A stretch of 64,000 bases of DNA from NCBI RefSeq assembly GCF_006542665.1, contig NZ_AP019735.1:1860001-1924000 (forward strand). Direction: 5' to 3'. Both the position numbers and the translations under genes were made by a program. The notes under the pieces are model-generated. The model made no database searches and was not told where the DNA came from. It worked only from the letters and a program-made list of their open reading frames with translations. This document shows, in pieces, positions 27,068 through 35,173 of the stretch (positions are counted from its first letter, which is position 1; every line of letters starts with the position of its first letter). Source of the DNA: Alistipes communis. GTDB taxonomy: Bacteria; Bacteroidota; Bacteroidia; Bacteroidales; Rikenellaceae.

Positions 27068-29017
27068 TTATTTTTCGATCTTGTTGGCTTCCATCTCGGC
27101 CTTCACCAGTCCGACCATGTAATCCTTGTACTCCTCGAGCGTCATCTGGCCCTTGTCGCCTTCGCCCTGCACGCGGATCGAGACTTTGCCTTCGGCCTCC
27201 TCCTTCTCGCCCACGATCACCAGATAGGGGATGCGTTTGAGCTCGTTGTCGCGGATCTTGCGGCCGATCTTCTCGTTGCGGTCGTCGACCTGCGCACGCA
27301 CGTCGTAGCGGTTGAGGTAGTCGGCCACCTTGCGGGCATAGTCGTTGAACTTCTCCGAGATCGGCAGCACGACCACTTGGTCGGGCGAGAGCCACAGCGG
27401 GAATTTGCCCCCCGTATGCTCCAACAATACTGCCACGAAACGCTCCATCGAACCGAACGGTGCGCGGTGGATCATGATCGGACGGTGCAGCTTGTCATCG
27501 GCGCCCTTGTAGGTCAGGTCGAACCGTTCGGGCAGGTTGTAGTCCACCTGGATGGTTCCCAACTGCCACTTGCGGCCGATGGCGTCGCGCACCATGAAGT
27601 CGAGCTTCGGACCGTAGAAGGCCGCTTCGCCGTATTCGATCGTGGTTTTCAATCCCTTCTCCTCCGTGGCACGGATGATCGCCTGCTCGGCCTTCTCCCA
27701 GTTTTCGTCCGTACCGATGTACTTTTCGCGGTTCGTTTTGTCGCGCAGCGAAATCTGGGCGGTGTAGTTGTCGAATTTCAGCGTGCGGAAGATGTAGAGG
27801 ATGATGTCGATCACCTTCTCGAACTCTTCGAGCAGCTGGTCGGGGCGCACGAACATGTGGGCGTCGTCCTGCGTGAAGCCGCGCACGCGCGTCAGGCCGT
27901 GTAGCTCGCCCGTCTGCTCGTAGCGGTAGACCGTGCCGAACTCCGCCAGACGGATCGGCAGATCCTTGTACGAGCGGGGTTTGACCTTGTAGATCTCGCA
28001 GTGGTGGGGACAGTTCATCGGTTTGAGCAGGTACTCCTCGCCCTCGACGGGGGTGTGGATCGGCTGGAACGAATCCTTGCCGTATTTGGCGTAGTGGCCC
28101 GACGTGACGTACAGCTCCTTGTTGCCGATATGGGGCGTGATGACCTGCTGGTAGCCGTACTCCTTCTGCACCGAGCGCAGGAACTGTTCCAGCCGGTCGC
28201 GCAGCGCGGCGCCCTTGGGCAGCCACAGCGGCAGACCCGCTCCCACGCGCTGCGAGAAGGCGAAGAGTTCCAGCTCCTTGCCCAGCTTGCGGTGGTCGCG
28301 CTTCTTGGCCTCTTCCATCAGGGCGAGGTACTCGTCGAGCATCGACTTCTTGGGGAACGAGATGCCGTAGATGCGCGTCAGCATCTGACGTTTCTCGTCG
28401 CCGCGCCAGTAGGCGCCGGCAACCGACAGCAGCTTGATGGCTTTGATCGCACCCGTGTTGGGGATGTGCGGGCCGCGGCAGAGGTCGGTGAAATTGCCGT
28501 TGGTATAGAACGAAATGGTGCCGTCTTCGAGGGCCTCGATCAGTTCGACCTTGTAGGGGTCGCCCTTCTCGGTGAACTCTTTGAGCGCTTCGGCCTTGGG
28601 AACCTCGCGGCGGACGAGCGGCTCTTTCTGACGGGCCAGCTCCACCATCTTGGCTTCGATTTTCGGAAGGTCGGATTCGGTGATCGCCACGGGCGAGTCG
28701 ACGTCGTAGTAGAAGCCGTTCTCGATGGCCGGGCCGATGCCGAACTTGATGCCGGGGTAGAGCGCTTCGAGCGCTTCGGCCAGCAGGTGCGACGAGGTGT
28801 GCCAGAAGGCGTGCTTGCCCTCTTCGTCCTCCCACTTGTAGAACTTGACGGAGGCATCTTCGTCGATGGGGCGCGACAGGTCGACCGTCGCGCCGTTTAC
28901 CGAAGCCGCCAGAGAGTCAGCAGCTAAACGAGGGCTGATGCTTTCCGCGATTTGGTAGGCGGTCGTTCCCGCGGCGAATTCCTTCACGCTGCCGTCGGGA
29001 AATGTAATTTTAACCAT
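27068..29017 (-). CDS. thrS: Threonyl-tRNA synthetase
   Basis: 649 residues. Domains: N-terminal TGS (VKITFPDGSVKEFAAG), the editing domain with HTSSHLLAEAL (the HxxxH metal site) and VAGAYWRGDEKRQMLTRIYG, class II catalytic core with MNCPHHCEIY and RVRGFTQDDAHMF (motif 2), motif 3 near HRAPFGSMERF, and a C-terminal anticodon domain. It charges and proofreads tRNA-Thr. A TAACTTTG box (29111-29104) precedes it. It heads an operon with infC. Confidence 0.97.
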   Translation of the reverse strand: MVKITFPDGSVKEFAAGTTAYQIAESISPRLAADSLAASVNGATVDLSRPIDEDASVKFYKWEDEEGKHAFWHTSSHLLAEALEALYPGIKFGIGPAIENGFYYDVDSPVAITESDLPKIEAKMVELARQKEPLVRREVPKAEALKEFTEKGDPYKVELIEALEDGTISFYTNGNFTDLCRGPHIPNTGAIKAIKLLSVAGAYWRGDEKRQMLTRIYGISFPKKSMLDEYLALMEEAKKRDHRKLGKELELFAFSQRVGAGLPLWLPKGAALRDRLEQFLRSVQKEYGYQQVITPHIGNKELYVTSGHYAKYGKDSFQPIHTPVEGEEYLLKPMNCPHHCEIYKVKPRSYKDLPIRLAEFGTVYRYEQTGELHGLTRVRGFTQDDAHMFVRPDQLLEEFEKVIDIILYIFRTLKFDNYTAQISLRDKTNREKYIGTDENWEKAEQAIIRATEEKGLKTTIEYGEAAFYGPKLDFMVRDAIGRKWQLGTIQVDYNLPERFDLTYKGADDKLHRPIMIHRAPFGSMERFVAVLLEHTGGKFPLWLSPDQVVVLPISEKFNDYARKVADYLNRYDVRAQVDDRNEKIGRKIRDNELKRIPYLVIVGEKEEAEGKVSIRVQGEGDKGQMTLEEYKDYMVGLVKAEMEANKIEK

Positions 29018-29103
29018 TACTTGTGTATTTAATTGTTACGGGGCGATCGGCGCTTCCACAATTACGAGACGGAATACGCCTCCCGCTTGCCCTTTGTTCG
29101 TCG

Positions 29104-29111
29104 CAAAGTTA
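29104..29111 (-). promoter_or_regulatory. -7 box of thrS
   Basis: TAACTTTG on the minus strand, giving a leader of about 80 nt. No convincing -33 element. Confidence 0.5.
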
Positions 29112-29181
29112 CAATAATCTTCTAATTGAGGAGCGGTTAGCCGCTTTTTTCATGCGAAAATCGCTGCACCCTCCGTTATTC

Positions 29182-29376
29182 TCATACCCGATAGGCGTCC
29201 CACAGGCGGTAAATGCAGAAGGCGACGGCCGCGGCGGCGACCGCCAGCGTCACGACCATGTCGCCGTGGACGGCATAGCGGACGGCGGCCATGACCAATA
29301 CCACGGCCCACAGGCCGAAGAACATCCAGGCCACCTTGCGCCTGGTCGAGAGGAATCCGTCGTCGCGTCGTGCCAT
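29182..29376 (-). CDS. Small membrane protein, unknown function
   Basis: About 64 residues (68 if begun at 29388, which would overlap pdxA). After a basic start (MARRDDGFLSTRRKVAW) come two hydrophobic helices, MFFGLWAVVLVMAAVRYAV and VVTLAVAAAAVAFCIYRLW, separated by a short HGD loop. I do not recognise a family. It follows pdxA directly on the same strand, so it is probably translated from the pdxA message. Confidence 0.6.
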   Translation of the reverse strand: MARRDDGFLSTRRKVAWMFFGLWAVVLVMAAVRYAVHGDMVVTLAVAAAAVAFCIYRLWDAYRV

Positions 29377-29395
29377 ATTCCGGTGCATGAAACGG

Positions 29396-30496
29396 TCAGT
29401 CGTGGCGTCCCTCCCGCATTTCGGGCAGGTCTTTGGCCGATGCGTCGCGGCCCCGGTCGCGCTCGAAATGCTGCAACGGGTCGGCCGACATCGCAGCCCA
29501 GCGGCGGCGGTTCTCGACGATGTCGAGGGCCGCGTAGATCGCGTTGCGCATCGACTGCGGATCGGCTTTGTCACGGCCTGCGATGTCGTAGGCCACGCCG
29601 TGGTCGGGCGAGGTGCGCACTTTGCACAGGCCGGCCGTGTAGTTCACGCCGTCGGGCGTGAGCGTCTTGAAGGGCGCCAGCCCCTGGTCGTGGTACATCG
29701 CCAGCACGGCGTCGTAGTGCGCGTAGTTGCCGCTGGCGAAAAAGCCGTCGGCAGCGAAAGGCCCGAAGGCGAGAACGCCCGCAGCGTAAGCGTCGTTCAC
29801 GGCGGGGCGGATCGTCTCCTCCTCCTCCCTGCCCAACAGCCCGCCGTCGCCGGCGTGGGGGTTGAGCGCCAGCACGGCGATGCGGGGTTTCACCACGCCG
29901 AAATCGGCGACCAGCGAGCGGGCGAGCCGGTCGAGGGCCTCGGTGATTTTCCCGCGCGAGATTGCGGCGCTCACCTCCGCCAGCGGCAGGTGCGTCGTCA
30001 CGAGCCCCACACGCAGCCGATCGCTGCACATCAGCATCATGGGCGAGCCTTCCAGTTCGGCGGCGAGGTACTCGGTGTGCCCCGTGTAGCGGAAGTCGTC
30101 GGCCTGCGCCGTCTCCTTGTCGATCGGGCCGGTGACCAGCGCGTCGAGCGCACCCTCTTTCAGATCGCGCACGGCGGCCTGCAACGCCTCGACGGCGGCC
30201 CGTCCCGCTTCGGGCGAGGGTTCTCCGGGGACGATGCGCAACTCCTGCGGGCCGCAGGCGATCAGGTTGACGCGGCCGCGCCGTGCGTCGCGCGCCGAGG
30301 AGACGGTGTTGAATGCGATCTCTTCCAGGTCGGCGATGCAGCGGCGGTAGTAGCCCGCCGCTGCGGGCGAGCCGTAGACCACGGGTGTGCACAGCTCCGC
30401 GATGCGGCTGTCGGCGAGCGTTTTGAGGATCACCTCCCAGCCGATGCCGTTGGTGTCGCCCTGCGTGATTCCTATTTTGAGTCTGTTGTCTGACAT
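29396..30496 (-). CDS. pdxA: 4-Hydroxythreonine-4-phosphate dehydrogenase
   Basis: 366 residues. PdxA oxidises 4-phosphohydroxy-threonine in pyridoxal phosphate synthesis (DXP-dependent route). Family marks: KIGITQGDTNGIGWEVILKTL at the start, ALVTGPIDKETAQADDFRYTGHTEYLA (metal His), VLALNPHAGDGGLLGREEE (second metal His), and AMYHDQGLAPFKTL near the end (third metal His). Length is slightly above the usual ~330. Its -7 box is at 30518-30525. Confidence 0.95.
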   Translation of the reverse strand: MSDNRLKIGITQGDTNGIGWEVILKTLADSRIAELCTPVVYGSPAAAGYYRRCIADLEEIAFNTVSSARDARRGRVNLIACGPQELRIVPGEPSPEAGRAAVEALQAAVRDLKEGALDALVTGPIDKETAQADDFRYTGHTEYLAAELEGSPMMLMCSDRLRVGLVTTHLPLAEVSAAISRGKITEALDRLARSLVADFGVVKPRIAVLALNPHAGDGGLLGREEEETIRPAVNDAYAAGVLAFGPFAADGFFASGNYAHYDAVLAMYHDQGLAPFKTLTPDGVNYTAGLCKVRTSPDHGVAYDIAGRDKADPQSMRNAIYAALDIVENRRRWAAMSADPLQHFERDRGRDASAKDLPEMREGRHD

Positions 30497-30517
30497 GTTC
30501 GAATCGCTTTAATTGAC

Positions 30518-30525
30518 AAAGTTAA
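30518..30525 (-). promoter_or_regulatory. -7 box of pdxA
   Basis: TAACTTTG on the minus strand, about 22 nt upstream of the ATG. The rest of the 30497-30832 gap holds a CGCAC/GTGCG hairpin, GC-rich inverted repeats (about 30660-30755) and the TIR promoter, but no gene. Confidence 0.5.
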
Positions 30526-30771
30526 GATTTTTTTCGCACAATCGTGCGGCTTCGGCCGAAAAAACGCGCAAGGCGGGCAGCCGGCGGGACGGTCTGCCGC
30601 AATCCGGATGCGAATCGGAGGCGCCGAAAGGCTGTGTGTGCCGGTTTTCATTTCCGTACCCGTGCGGACCGAAGCCTGCGGGGCACGCCCTTGTGGCGGG
30701 CCTCCGCCTGCGGAGGCTTCGGCCCGCACGGCACGTGGGTGCCGCGCGGGGTTTGTTTTGACTATCATTTT

Positions 30772-30802
30772 TTTGATTTTCGGGAGGATTGCACTAATTT
30801 TG
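30772..30802 (+). promoter_or_regulatory. Promoter of the TIR gene
   Basis: TTTG (30772-30775), 19-bp spacer, TAATTTTG (30795-30802), about 30 bp before the ATG 30833. Confidence 0.7.
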
Positions 30803-30832
30803 TGATTCCGAACATTCTTGCAGCCGACCACG

Positions 30833-31810
30833 ATGAATCACGATGTCTTTATCAGCTATTCGAGCCGCAACAAACCGACGGCGCTGGCGATCTGTCATGT
30901 CTTGGAGGAGCATGGAGTCCGGTGCTGGATGGCGCCGCGCGACATTCCTCCCGGAGCCGATTACGGCGACGTGATCGACGAGGCGATCGTCGCCTGCCGG
31001 CTTTTCGTGCTGGTCTTCTCGGAACCGGCGTCGCTCTCGCAGTGGGTGAAGGGTGAGTTGAATCTGGCCTTCACCGAGAAGAAAATTATCATTCCCTACC
31101 GGATCGACGAGACGCCGTTGAAGGGTGCCATGCGCTTGATCCTGAATCAGACGCACTGGGTCGACGCCTATCCCGACGCCGAATCGAAATTCGGCGAACT
31201 GGTCGAGGCCGCCGAACGGTTTCTCGGGCGGCCGGCGGTCGGTGCGTTCCGCACGGAGCCGGTCGTTCCGCCATCTGCACCCACTCCTGCCCCTGCACGC
31301 CGCTACAAGGTGGGCGACTACTACAACGTGGATGGTAAACGTGGCGTTGTCTTCGAGGTCGACACCACGGGCGAGCATGGTAAAATCGTGAGCTTGACCG
31401 AAAAAGGTTTGTACTGGAGTACGGACGAAGAGTATGATCGGGCGATCGTTACGGGTGCGATACATCGGGCGGAAGGGTTGTGGAATCAGCGGATAATCGA
31501 ACGGATCGACGGTTGGCGTGAAAAATATCCCGCTTTCGCGTGGTGTGCGGCGCAGGGCGACGGATGGTACTTGCCGGCGATCGAGGAGGTGAAAATCCTG
31601 TTGCTGAACAAAACGGTGCATGACGTCGTCAATCGAACGTTGGAACGAGTCGGAGGGGTTGCATTGAGTGCCGGAGGAACGGAAGCGTGGTATTGGTCGT
31701 CGACCGAAGTGGACGAATATTGCGCCGTGGATGTGATTCTGGCTTGTGGTGAGGAGTGTTGCGAGCCCAAGGCGGCCGATCCCTCCGTGCGCGCGGTGTC
31801 CGCTTTTTAG
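30833..31810 (+). CDS. TIR-domain protein with C-terminal Lcl_C/DUF1566-like domain
   Basis: 325 residues from ATG 30833 (MNHDVFISYSS), which begins the first TIR strand. TIR domain, residues 1-~135: HDVFISYSSRNKP, the BB-loop CWMAPRDIPPGADYG, FVLVFSEPASLSQWVKGEL with Glu75 at the position of the NADase glutamate, then IIIPYRID. A Pro/Ala linker (about 145-157) leads to a C-terminal domain: YKVGDYYNVDGKRGVVF, GKIVSLTEKG, WYLPAIEEV, YWSSTE, and VRAVSAF at the end, the pattern of Lcl_C/DUF1566 C-type-lectin-like modules. Likely a cytoplasmic NAD-consuming effector with a binding domain; no partner gene is adjacent. Own promoter and terminator. Confidence 0.85.
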   Translation: MNHDVFISYSSRNKPTALAICHVLEEHGVRCWMAPRDIPPGADYGDVIDEAIVACRLFVLVFSEPASLSQWVKGELNLAFTEKKIIIPYRIDETPLKGAMRLILNQTHWVDAYPDAESKFGELVEAAERFLGRPAVGAFRTEPVVPPSAPTPAPARRYKVGDYYNVDGKRGVVFEVDTTGEHGKIVSLTEKGLYWSTDEEYDRAIVTGAIHRAEGLWNQRIIERIDGWREKYPAFAWCAAQGDGWYLPAIEEVKILLLNKTVHDVVNRTLERVGGVALSAGGTEAWYWSSTEVDEYCAVDVILACGEECCEPKAADPSVRAVSAF

Positions 31811-31836
31811 AATTCGGCCTTTCGCTTTTCGGTTTT

Positions 31837-31864
31837 GTCCTGCCGGTGTGGCGGGACTTTTTTT
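31837..31864 (+). terminator. Terminator of the TIR gene
   Basis: GTCCTGCC / GGCGGGAC (one wobble pair), loop GGTGT, followed by seven T. Confidence 0.85.
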
Positions 31865-32027
31865 GTGGGGCCGGCGGAGAGTCGGCGGGGTAGAATAAGC
31901 GCGTTCCGTTTTTTCTGTGGCGGCCCGGCCGGACGGTCGCTTGCACGACGATCCGAACGAAACGGCAGTGAGCGGCCGAGCGCAGATCGGAACGCTCTCT
32001 GCCGCATCGTTCCGGCCTGCGGCCGCC

Positions 32028-32780
32028 TTACCGTCCGGCACTCGCCTGTCGGCGGAATTCGGCGCAGACGATGCCCGTGGCCATGGCCACGTTGAGCGAT
32101 TCGGTGGCGTGCCGCTCGGCGGGGTAGGGCGGGATGAAGAGCTTGCGCGTGACCTGCGCGGCGCAGGCGGGCGTGACGCCTCGGCCCTCGTTGCCCATCA
32201 GCACGATGCCTGTCGGCGAGAGCTGCGTGCGGTAGATGTCGTCCCCTTCCAGAAACGTGCCGTAGATCGGCGTGCCGGCGGCGCGCTCGGCCGCCAGATA
32301 GGCTTCGAGGTCGCAGTAGTGGACCCGCACGCGCAGGATCGCGCCCATCGTGGCCTGTACGACTTTGGGGTTGAAACAGTCGGCCGTCGCCTCGGAGCAA
32401 ACCACGTCGCCGATGCCGAACCAGTCGGCCAGCCGGACGATCGTCCCCAGATTGCCCGGGTTCTGCACGTCGTCGAGCGCCAGCACCAGCGACCGGCGCA
32501 GCTTTGCGGGATCGAGCCTGCGGCGGGGGATCTCGACGAGGGCCAGCGAGTCGGAAGGGGTTTTCAGTAGCGAGAGCCGTTCCATCTCTTTCGGCGAGAC
32601 CGTCGTGACGTCCTCGCCTGCGAAAACGCCGTCGAGCGCATAGATGCGGCGGATGCGGAGCGTCGAGGCGCGCAGTTCGCCGATGAGTTTCCCGCCTTCG
32701 GCGACGAAAAGCCCCTCGTCGGTGCGGGCGCGTTTGTCCGCCAGCGAGCGGACGAGTCGGATGTCGGCTTTGGTCAGCAT
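32028..32780 (-). CDS. SpoU/TrmH-family RNA 2'-O-methyltransferase
   Basis: 250 residues from ATG 32780. Motifs of the SPOUT fold: DDVQNPGNLGTIVRLADWFG (motif 1), VLMGNEGRGVTP (motif 2) and ATESLNVAMATGIVCAEF (motif 3, with the SAM knot). The N-terminal ~95 residues are a substrate-binding domain (DEGLFVAEGGKLIGEL). It methylates ribose in rRNA or tRNA; the target site is not predictable. Its ATG overlaps the last codons of rnz (ATGCTGA), so the two are translationally coupled. Confidence 0.92.
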   Translation of the reverse strand: MLTKADIRLVRSLADKRARTDEGLFVAEGGKLIGELRASTLRIRRIYALDGVFAGEDVTTVSPKEMERLSLLKTPSDSLALVEIPRRRLDPAKLRRSLVLALDDVQNPGNLGTIVRLADWFGIGDVVCSEATADCFNPKVVQATMGAILRVRVHYCDLEAYLAAERAAGTPIYGTFLEGDDIYRTQLSPTGIVLMGNEGRGVTPACAAQVTRKLFIPPYPAERHATESLNVAMATGIVCAEFRRQASAGR

Positions 32781-33706
32781 CTGAAAGGTCGTTTTTCGAT
32801 CGTGAAGGTGCGCCCCTCCTCGGCCAGATCGCTTGCGGGGAAGAGCGTCCGCGCCTCGTCGAGCAGCGGTGCGAGCTCCTTGTAGCGCGACGAGAAGTGG
32901 CCGATCACGAGCCGTCCGGCCCCGGCGCGGAGGGCTGCCCGTGCGGCTTCGGCCGTCGTGGAGTGTCCCCGCTCGCGGGCGATCTTCCGCTCGGCGGCGG
33001 CGTAGGTCGTCTCGTGGTAGAGCAGGTCGACGCCTGCGGCCAGCCCCGCCGCCTTGGCCGAGAAGGCCGTGTCCGACAGGTAGGCGTACGACCGCGCCTT
33101 GTAGGGGCGGTAGGTCAGCTCCTCGTTGTGCAGCGTCTCGCCCGAATCGAGCCGCACGGCTTCGCCCCGTTTGGCGGCGGTGATCTGCGCGATCGAGAGG
33201 CCGTATTTCGTGATTTTGAATTTGTCGACGTTCAGCGGCGGCTCCTTTTCGCGGAAGAGGTAGCCGCACGTGGGGACGCGGTGGCGCAGCGGGATGCTCC
33301 ATACTTCGAGCGAACGGTTTTCGAGGAGCGGCCGATGACAGGTCGTATCGACCTCGTGCCACTCCACGTCGTAGGGCAGTTCGCTGTCGAAATAGCGCAG
33401 GTGGCAGGCGAGAATCTCTCCGAACGGGGCCGGTGCATAGACCGGCAGCGGCGTGCGGCGGCCGTAAAGCCCGAGCGTCGAGAGCAGCGGGAAGAGCCCG
33501 AAGCAGTGGTCGCCGTGCAGGTGCGAGAGAAAGACGGCCCGCAGCCGCAGCGGATTGATCCCGTAGCGGAACAACTGCTGCTGCGTACCTTCCCCCGCGT
33601 CGACGAGGTAGTGTTGCTCGTGGAGGTTGACGACCTGTGCCGACGGGTGTCGTCCGGGCGTAGGCTTGGCCGAAGCCGAACCGAGGATGGTGACGGTGAA
33701 ACTCAT
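32774..33706 (-). CDS. rnz: Ribonuclease Z
   Basis: 310 residues from ATG 33706 (MSFTVTILGSASAKPTPGRHPSA). It trims tRNA 3' trailers. The metallo-beta-lactamase signature is FLSHLHGDHCFGLFPLL; further zinc ligands in YLSDTAFS, HETTYAA and VIGHFSSRY. The in-frame ATG at 33757 lies upstream of the predicted transcription start and is rejected. A 9-bp stem-loop (33724-33751) forms the very 5' end of the message. Operon rnz-trmH, both RNA-processing genes. Confidence 0.94.
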   Translation of the reverse strand: MSFTVTILGSASAKPTPGRHPSAQVVNLHEQHYLVDAGEGTQQQLFRYGINPLRLRAVFLSHLHGDHCFGLFPLLSTLGLYGRRTPLPVYAPAPFGEILACHLRYFDSELPYDVEWHEVDTTCHRPLLENRSLEVWSIPLRHRVPTCGYLFREKEPPLNVDKFKITKYGLSIAQITAAKRGEAVRLDSGETLHNEELTYRPYKARSYAYLSDTAFSAKAAGLAAGVDLLYHETTYAAAERKIARERGHSTTAEAARAALRAGAGRLVIGHFSSRYKELAPLLDEARTLFPASDLAEEGRTFTIEKRPFRC

Positions 33707-33723
33707 GGCTGCTGCGCGCTTTG

Positions 33724-33751
33724 CAGGATCGGTCTTTGCGGGCCGATCCTG
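33724..33751 (-). promoter_or_regulatory. 5'-terminal stem-loop of the rnz message
   Basis: CAGGATCGG / CCGATCCTG, located at the expected transcription start and ending 17 nt before the ATG. It may protect the 5' end or modulate translation. Confidence 0.5.
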
Positions 33752-33754
33752 TGG

Positions 33755-33808
33755 CAAAGATACGATTAAGCCGAGTGCAATGCAAATTTATTTGTTTTTG
33801 CCGGGCGG
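33755..33808 (-). repeat. Palindromic promoter-bearing repeat, copy 5
   Basis: Hairpin CAAAT-TT-ATTTG (33783-33794). On the minus strand TTTG, 20-bp spacer (containing GCACTCGGCTTAATCG) and TATCTTTG (33762-33755). Promoter of rnz. Confidence 0.78.
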
Positions 33809-33936
33809 AGCAGCTGTGCCGCCGAGGATCGGGGAGCCGGTGCGTGCGGAGAAGATGTCTGCCGGTGTAAATGCGCGGGGGCGGCCCTGCGATTGCATAC
33901 CGTCCCCTGCGTGGTTGCGGGGATGCCGGCCGTTCG

Positions 33937-34269
33937 TCAGTCGTAGGTGACGACTCCGTTCCCGTGCTGGTCGTAGTCGATCCGCGTCGTGTGCCCCGCC
34001 TGAATCTGGAAGGTGCAGTCGGAATATCCGTAAGTCGAAATTCGGTAATTGCCGGGGTTGAGCGGGATCGACAACCGGCCTCCTTCGTAAAGATATTCCC
34101 GGTTTTCGTAGATTTTGTTTCCGAGTTCCGTGTAGATCGAGATGGACTGGACATACATGTATTTTTCGATATCCAATACGATTTCTCCTGTGGTCGGGGC
34201 GTCGTCGTCGCAGGCGGTAAGACCGGCGAGCAGCGACAGGCTGAAAAGGAATTTCGCGAGCGTTTTCAT
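33937..34269 (-). CDS. Small lipoprotein, paralogue A
   Basis: 110 residues: lipoprotein signal MKTLAKFLFSLSLLAGLTAC with lipobox LTAC, acidic stretch DDD after the cysteine (typical of surface export in Bacteroidetes), then a small beta-rich domain with LSIPLNPGNYRI and CTFQIQAGHTT. Third gene of a tandem paralogue set and the most diverged. No known function recognised; the ~90-residue mature domain resembles a small carboxypeptidase-regulatory-like or Ig-like sandwich only in outline. Confidence 0.75.
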   Translation of the reverse strand: MKTLAKFLFSLSLLAGLTACDDDAPTTGEIVLDIEKYMYVQSISIYTELGNKIYENREYLYEGGRLSIPLNPGNYRISTYGYSDCTFQIQAGHTTRIDYDQHGNGVVTYD

Positions 34270-34302
34270 CGGATACGAGGTTTGAAACCGGAAAATTACG
34301 GA

Positions 34303-34641
34303 TTAATCGTAAGTCACCTCTCCATTGGTGCTGCCGTAGGCATAATAGACGGTGGTCGTGTGGCCGGCCCGAATCTGGAAAGAACAGCGATTGAAGCCAT
34401 ACATCAGTTGCATCTGGTAGTTCCCCGGATTGAGCGGGATCGACAACCGCGGATCGTTCTGATAGAGATATTCGGTATTCGTGTAGATCAGGCTGCCTCC
34501 TTCGGTATAGATGTTTAGTTCCTCGACTTTGGCGTTATCCCGAACGTTTACGATCAGTGTTCCCATGTTGTCGTCCTTGTCGCAGGCGATAAGACCGGCG
34601 AGCAGCGACAGGCAGAGAGCGAGTGCGGCGGGCGTTTTCAT
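34303..34641 (-). CDS. Small lipoprotein, paralogue B
   Basis: 112 residues from ATG 34641, which opens the lipoprotein signal (MKTPAALALCLSLLAGLIAC, then DKDD). Mature part: MGTLIVNVRDNAKVEELNIYTEGG, YLYQNDPRLSIPLNPGNY, CSFQIRAGHTTTVYYAYGS. Nearly the same as paralogue C at both protein and DNA level over its last ~70 codons. 35 bp separate it from C, so co-transcription is likely. Function unknown. Confidence 0.75.
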   Translation of the reverse strand: MKTPAALALCLSLLAGLIACDKDDNMGTLIVNVRDNAKVEELNIYTEGGSLIYTNTEYLYQNDPRLSIPLNPGNYQMQLMYGFNRCSFQIRAGHTTTVYYAYGSTNGEVTYD

Positions 34642-34676
34642 GGCGCTAAATAGTTTGAAGATTGGATTATTGCAGC

Positions 34677-35018
34677 TTAATCGTAGGTGACTACACCGTT
34701 GTAACTGCCGTAGGCATAATAGACGGTGGTCGTGTGGCCGGCCCGAATCTGGAAAGCGCAGTCGTTGAACTTCCACGTAGTATTGAGCCGATAGTTCCCC
34801 GGATTGAGCGGGATCGACAACCGCGGATCGTTTTGATAGAGGTATTCGGTATTGGTATAAATCAGACTGCCCTCTTCGGTGTAAATATTGAGTACCGAAG
34901 CTTTCGCATTATCCCGGATCTCTACGATCAATGTACCCATGTTATCGTCGTCCTTGTCGCAGGCGGTAAATCCTGCGAGCAGCGACAGACAGAAAGCGAG
35001 TGCGGCGAGCGTTTTCAT
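34677..35018 (-). CDS. Small lipoprotein, paralogue C
   Basis: 113 residues from ATG 35018 (MKTLAALAFCLSLLAGFTAC, then DKDDDN). Shares NMGTLIVEIRDNAKA, EGSLIYTNTEYLYQNDPRLS and AGHTTTVYYAYGSYNGVVTYD with paralogue B. First gene of the three-gene set; promoter TTG-20-TATATTTG at 35073-35043. Acidic residues after the lipid-bearing cysteine suggest export to the outer surface (known for this phylum). Function unknown. Confidence 0.78.
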   Translation of the reverse strand: MKTLAALAFCLSLLAGFTACDKDDDNMGTLIVEIRDNAKASVLNIYTEEGSLIYTNTEYLYQNDPRLSIPLNPGNYRLNTTWKFNDCAFQIRAGHTTTVYYAYGSYNGVVTYD

Positions 35019-35042
35019 AGGATAAAACCAATTGTCTTGTAG

Positions 35043-35073
35043 CAAATATAAGATTTCAGAGCCGGAAATACAA
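35043..35073 (-). promoter_or_regulatory. Promoter of the lipoprotein cluster
   Basis: On the minus strand TTG (35073-35071), 20-bp spacer, TATATTTG (35050-35043). Confidence 0.72.
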
Positions 35074-35138
35074 CAAATCGGTTAAAAAATGGAAGATTTA
35101 TTTGTCGTGCGCGAAGCGGGGATTGTCTTGTTTTTCCC

Positions 35139-35146
35139 TATTTTTG
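35139..35146 (+). promoter_or_regulatory. -7 box of the GH3 gene
   Basis: TATTTTTG, about 28 bp before ATG 35174; no good -33 match. Confidence 0.45.
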
Positions 35147-35173
35147 TATTCGATAACGAACCAATCCAATGAA

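Noticed and set aside
30497..32027. Diversity-generating retroelement around the lectin-like domain of the TIR protein
   Set aside because: No reverse transcriptase and no adenine-rich template repeat of the C-terminal codons is present nearby.
32781..34154. Upstream extension of the methyltransferase frame
   Set aside because: It runs antiparallel-frame through rnz and intergenic DNA with low-complexity Arg-rich sequence; the real start is ATG 32780, which overlaps the end of rnz.
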